Below are positions 62,827-64,000 of a stretch of 64,000 nucleotides of DNA, one piece after another. The DNA is from Acidicapsa dinghuensis (GTDB taxonomy: Bacteria; Acidobacteriota; Terriglobia; Terriglobales; Acidobacteriaceae): the NCBI RefSeq assembly GCF_025685685.1, contig NZ_JAGSYH010000002.1, positions 234,768 to 298,767 on the forward strand, given 5' to 3'. The first letter of the stretch is position 1. Each line of letters starts with the position of its first letter. The position numbers and the translations under genes were made by a program. A model generated the notes under the pieces. That model did no database searches. It was not told the origin of the DNA and saw nothing but the letters and a program-made list of their open reading frames with translations.

Positions 62827-64000
62827 TCAAACAACCGCAGGAACATTGATCTGTCCCGCTGTGCCAAACACACGCCGATAACGTGCCACTTCCTCCGGTT
62901 CCCCCATGGACTTTGAATAGTTGTCAGACAGCTTGACCGCGGACCTCCCGTTAGCCTCGGTCAGTTTGCATACAAGACTGATGGGGTCAAGGCCGACTCG
63001 ATCATTCGGATCGCATCCGCGAAAGTCATTGGTCAGAAGCGTTCCCCATCCGGCGCTGAATCGGATGCGTTTTTTTGGCAGCCACTTGTTCGGATCGAGA
63101 AAATCAGACGCGTTCTGGAAGTCACCAGGCTGCAAACCTCTCTGTATCTCCCCTGAAAAATACGCATGCAGACCAAGGATTGTCTCCACATCCAAGCCAT
63201 CGGATGCAATGACAAGTTTCTTCTCTGGATTGCGGCCGCGTGACTTCAGCCATGCAATGTATTCGTCACCGGCAACGAAGGGATCTTTGCTGTCCACGCG
63301 CTGGCCAGTCCAGTCCGTGACCCAATCTGGAGCATTTTCCAGAAACTGCGTCGTTCCAAAGGTATCCGGAAGCATGACTAAGAGCTCGCCCTGATAGGTC
63401 TGCCGCCACAGATCAAGCACGCGATATTGTGCTGTCTTCAACTCCGCATCGTTCTCTGCTAACGCAGCCATCGCCATCGGCAACTCGTGTGCATTGGTGC
63501 CAATCGCCTCAAGATCATGCTTGTAGGCAAGAAACGTATTCGATGTACCGGCAAAACTCATGCCGAGTGTGTCCCGCATTGCTTTGACAACATACTCCTG
63601 CCACAGGAAGCTATGCCTGCGGCGGGTGCCAAAGTCAGCCAGCTTCAGCCCTGGCACACCGCGCAGCCGCTCGATCTTTTCCCAGAGCTTGGCTTTCGCT
63701 CGTGCATACAAGATGTCCAGAGAGAATTCACTCATCTCCCGGAGCGCTGTCCGTGTTTTCAGTTCACTTAGAATCGAGAGCGCATAAATCTCCCATAGGG
63801 TGGTCTGTGTCCACAAGCCACGAAAAGAAAGGCAAAGGTCATCGTTATCGATTGTCAGCGTGTAATCTGGCAACAAAAAATCGTTTTCAAGCCACTCGAG
63901 AAATTCAGGTTCAAAGATGCCGCGTTTTCCATAAAACGTATTACCTGCAAGCCAGATCAACTCTGATTTATGAAACCGTAAGCCGCGCACATGATCGAGT
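62827..64000 (-). CDS. pncB: Nicotinate phosphoribosyltransferase (N-terminus cut by the window edge)
   Basis: The frame runs out of the window at the right edge with coding residues before the apparent GTG ([14 protein letters not shown]), so the true start is outside; 391 residues are present. It is the PncB/NAPRTase fold with TRRRHSFLW (the phosphorylated His region), [23 protein letters not shown] and [12 protein letters not shown]. It makes nicotinate mononucleotide from nicotinate and PRPP in NAD salvage. Stops seven bases beyond the sugar porter stop, with convergent orientation. Confidence 0.95.
   Translation of the reverse strand, partial: LDHVRGLRFHKSELIWLAGNTFYGKRGIFEPEFLEWLENDFLLPDYTLTIDNDDLCLSFRGLWTQTTLWEIYALSILSELKTRTALREMSEFSLDILYARAKAKLWEKIERLRGVPGLKLADFGTRRRHSFLWQEYVVKAMRDTLGMSFAGTSNTFLAYKHDLEAIGTNAHELPMAMAALAENDAELKTAQYRVLDLWRQTYQGELLVMLPDTFGTTQFLENAPDWVTDWTGQRVDSKDPFVAGDEYIAWLKSRGRNPEKKLVIASDGLDVETILGLHAYFSGEIQRGLQPGDFQNASDFLDPNKWLPKKRIRFSAGWGTLLTNDFRGCDPNDRVGLDPISLVCKLTEANGRSAVKLSDNYSKSMGEPEEVARYRRVFGTAGQINVPAVV

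Overview
The window looks like chromosomal DNA of a soil Acidobacterium, probably order Terriglobales (inference). Indicators are two large Oar-like TonB-dependent receptors with N-terminal carboxypeptidase-regulatory domains, FG-GAP/ASPIC-UnbV proteins, a DUF2934 protein, a DUF5107-TPR protein, an HpnI-type hopanoid glycosyltransferase, a seven-bladed lactonase and GH36/GH95 hydrolases. No insertion sequences, phage genes or CRISPR arrays were seen.

Layout. 1-7.7 kb: end of an ArnT-like glycosyltransferase, lactonase, hpnI, hspR and dnaJ (with a 21-bp direct-repeat array between dnaJ and hspR), two small proteins and a LarA-type racemase. 8-10.6 kb: two convergent MFS transporters. 10.9-15.5 kb: a minus-strand operon encoding an ABC importer (two permeases, ATPase, binding protein) followed by an HMA metal-binding protein and a DUF169 protein. 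15.9-23.9 kb: a plus-strand operon with three FG-GAP/ASPIC proteins and a membrane protein resembling UnbU/RnfD. 23.9-30.4 kb: a compact biosynthetic-looking cluster. Its minus-strand operon encodes a small protein, an asparagine-synthetase-like enzyme without the glutaminase cysteine, a radical SAM protein and a halogenase-like flavoprotein. Its divergent arm encodes a second halogenase-like flavoprotein and an alpha/beta-hydrolase with an Asp nucleophile.

30.5-36.7 kb is a complete selenocysteine island: tRNA-Sec (selC, minus strand), selD, selA, selB, then two genes whose frames are each interrupted by a single in-frame UGA. The first is AhpD-like, with C-x-x-U in the redox motif. The second is deiodinase-like, with T-U-P-P-F. 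Each UGA is followed by a hairpin in the position of a bacterial SECIS. A standard gene caller would split both genes into fragments.

36.9-42.4 kb: TonB-dependent receptor and a six-hairpin glycosidase-like protein. 42.6-47.3 kb: tRNA-Cys, tRNA-Gly, purF-purL and tRNA-Leu. 47.5-62.8 kb: a carbohydrate-use region with GH36 alpha-galactosidase, GH95 fucosidase, a LacI-family regulator, a TonB-dependent receptor, a DUF5107-TPR protein and a sugar porter. LacI-like operator sequences recur in the two large intergenic regions, suggesting one regulon. The window ends inside a nicotinate phosphoribosyltransferase gene.
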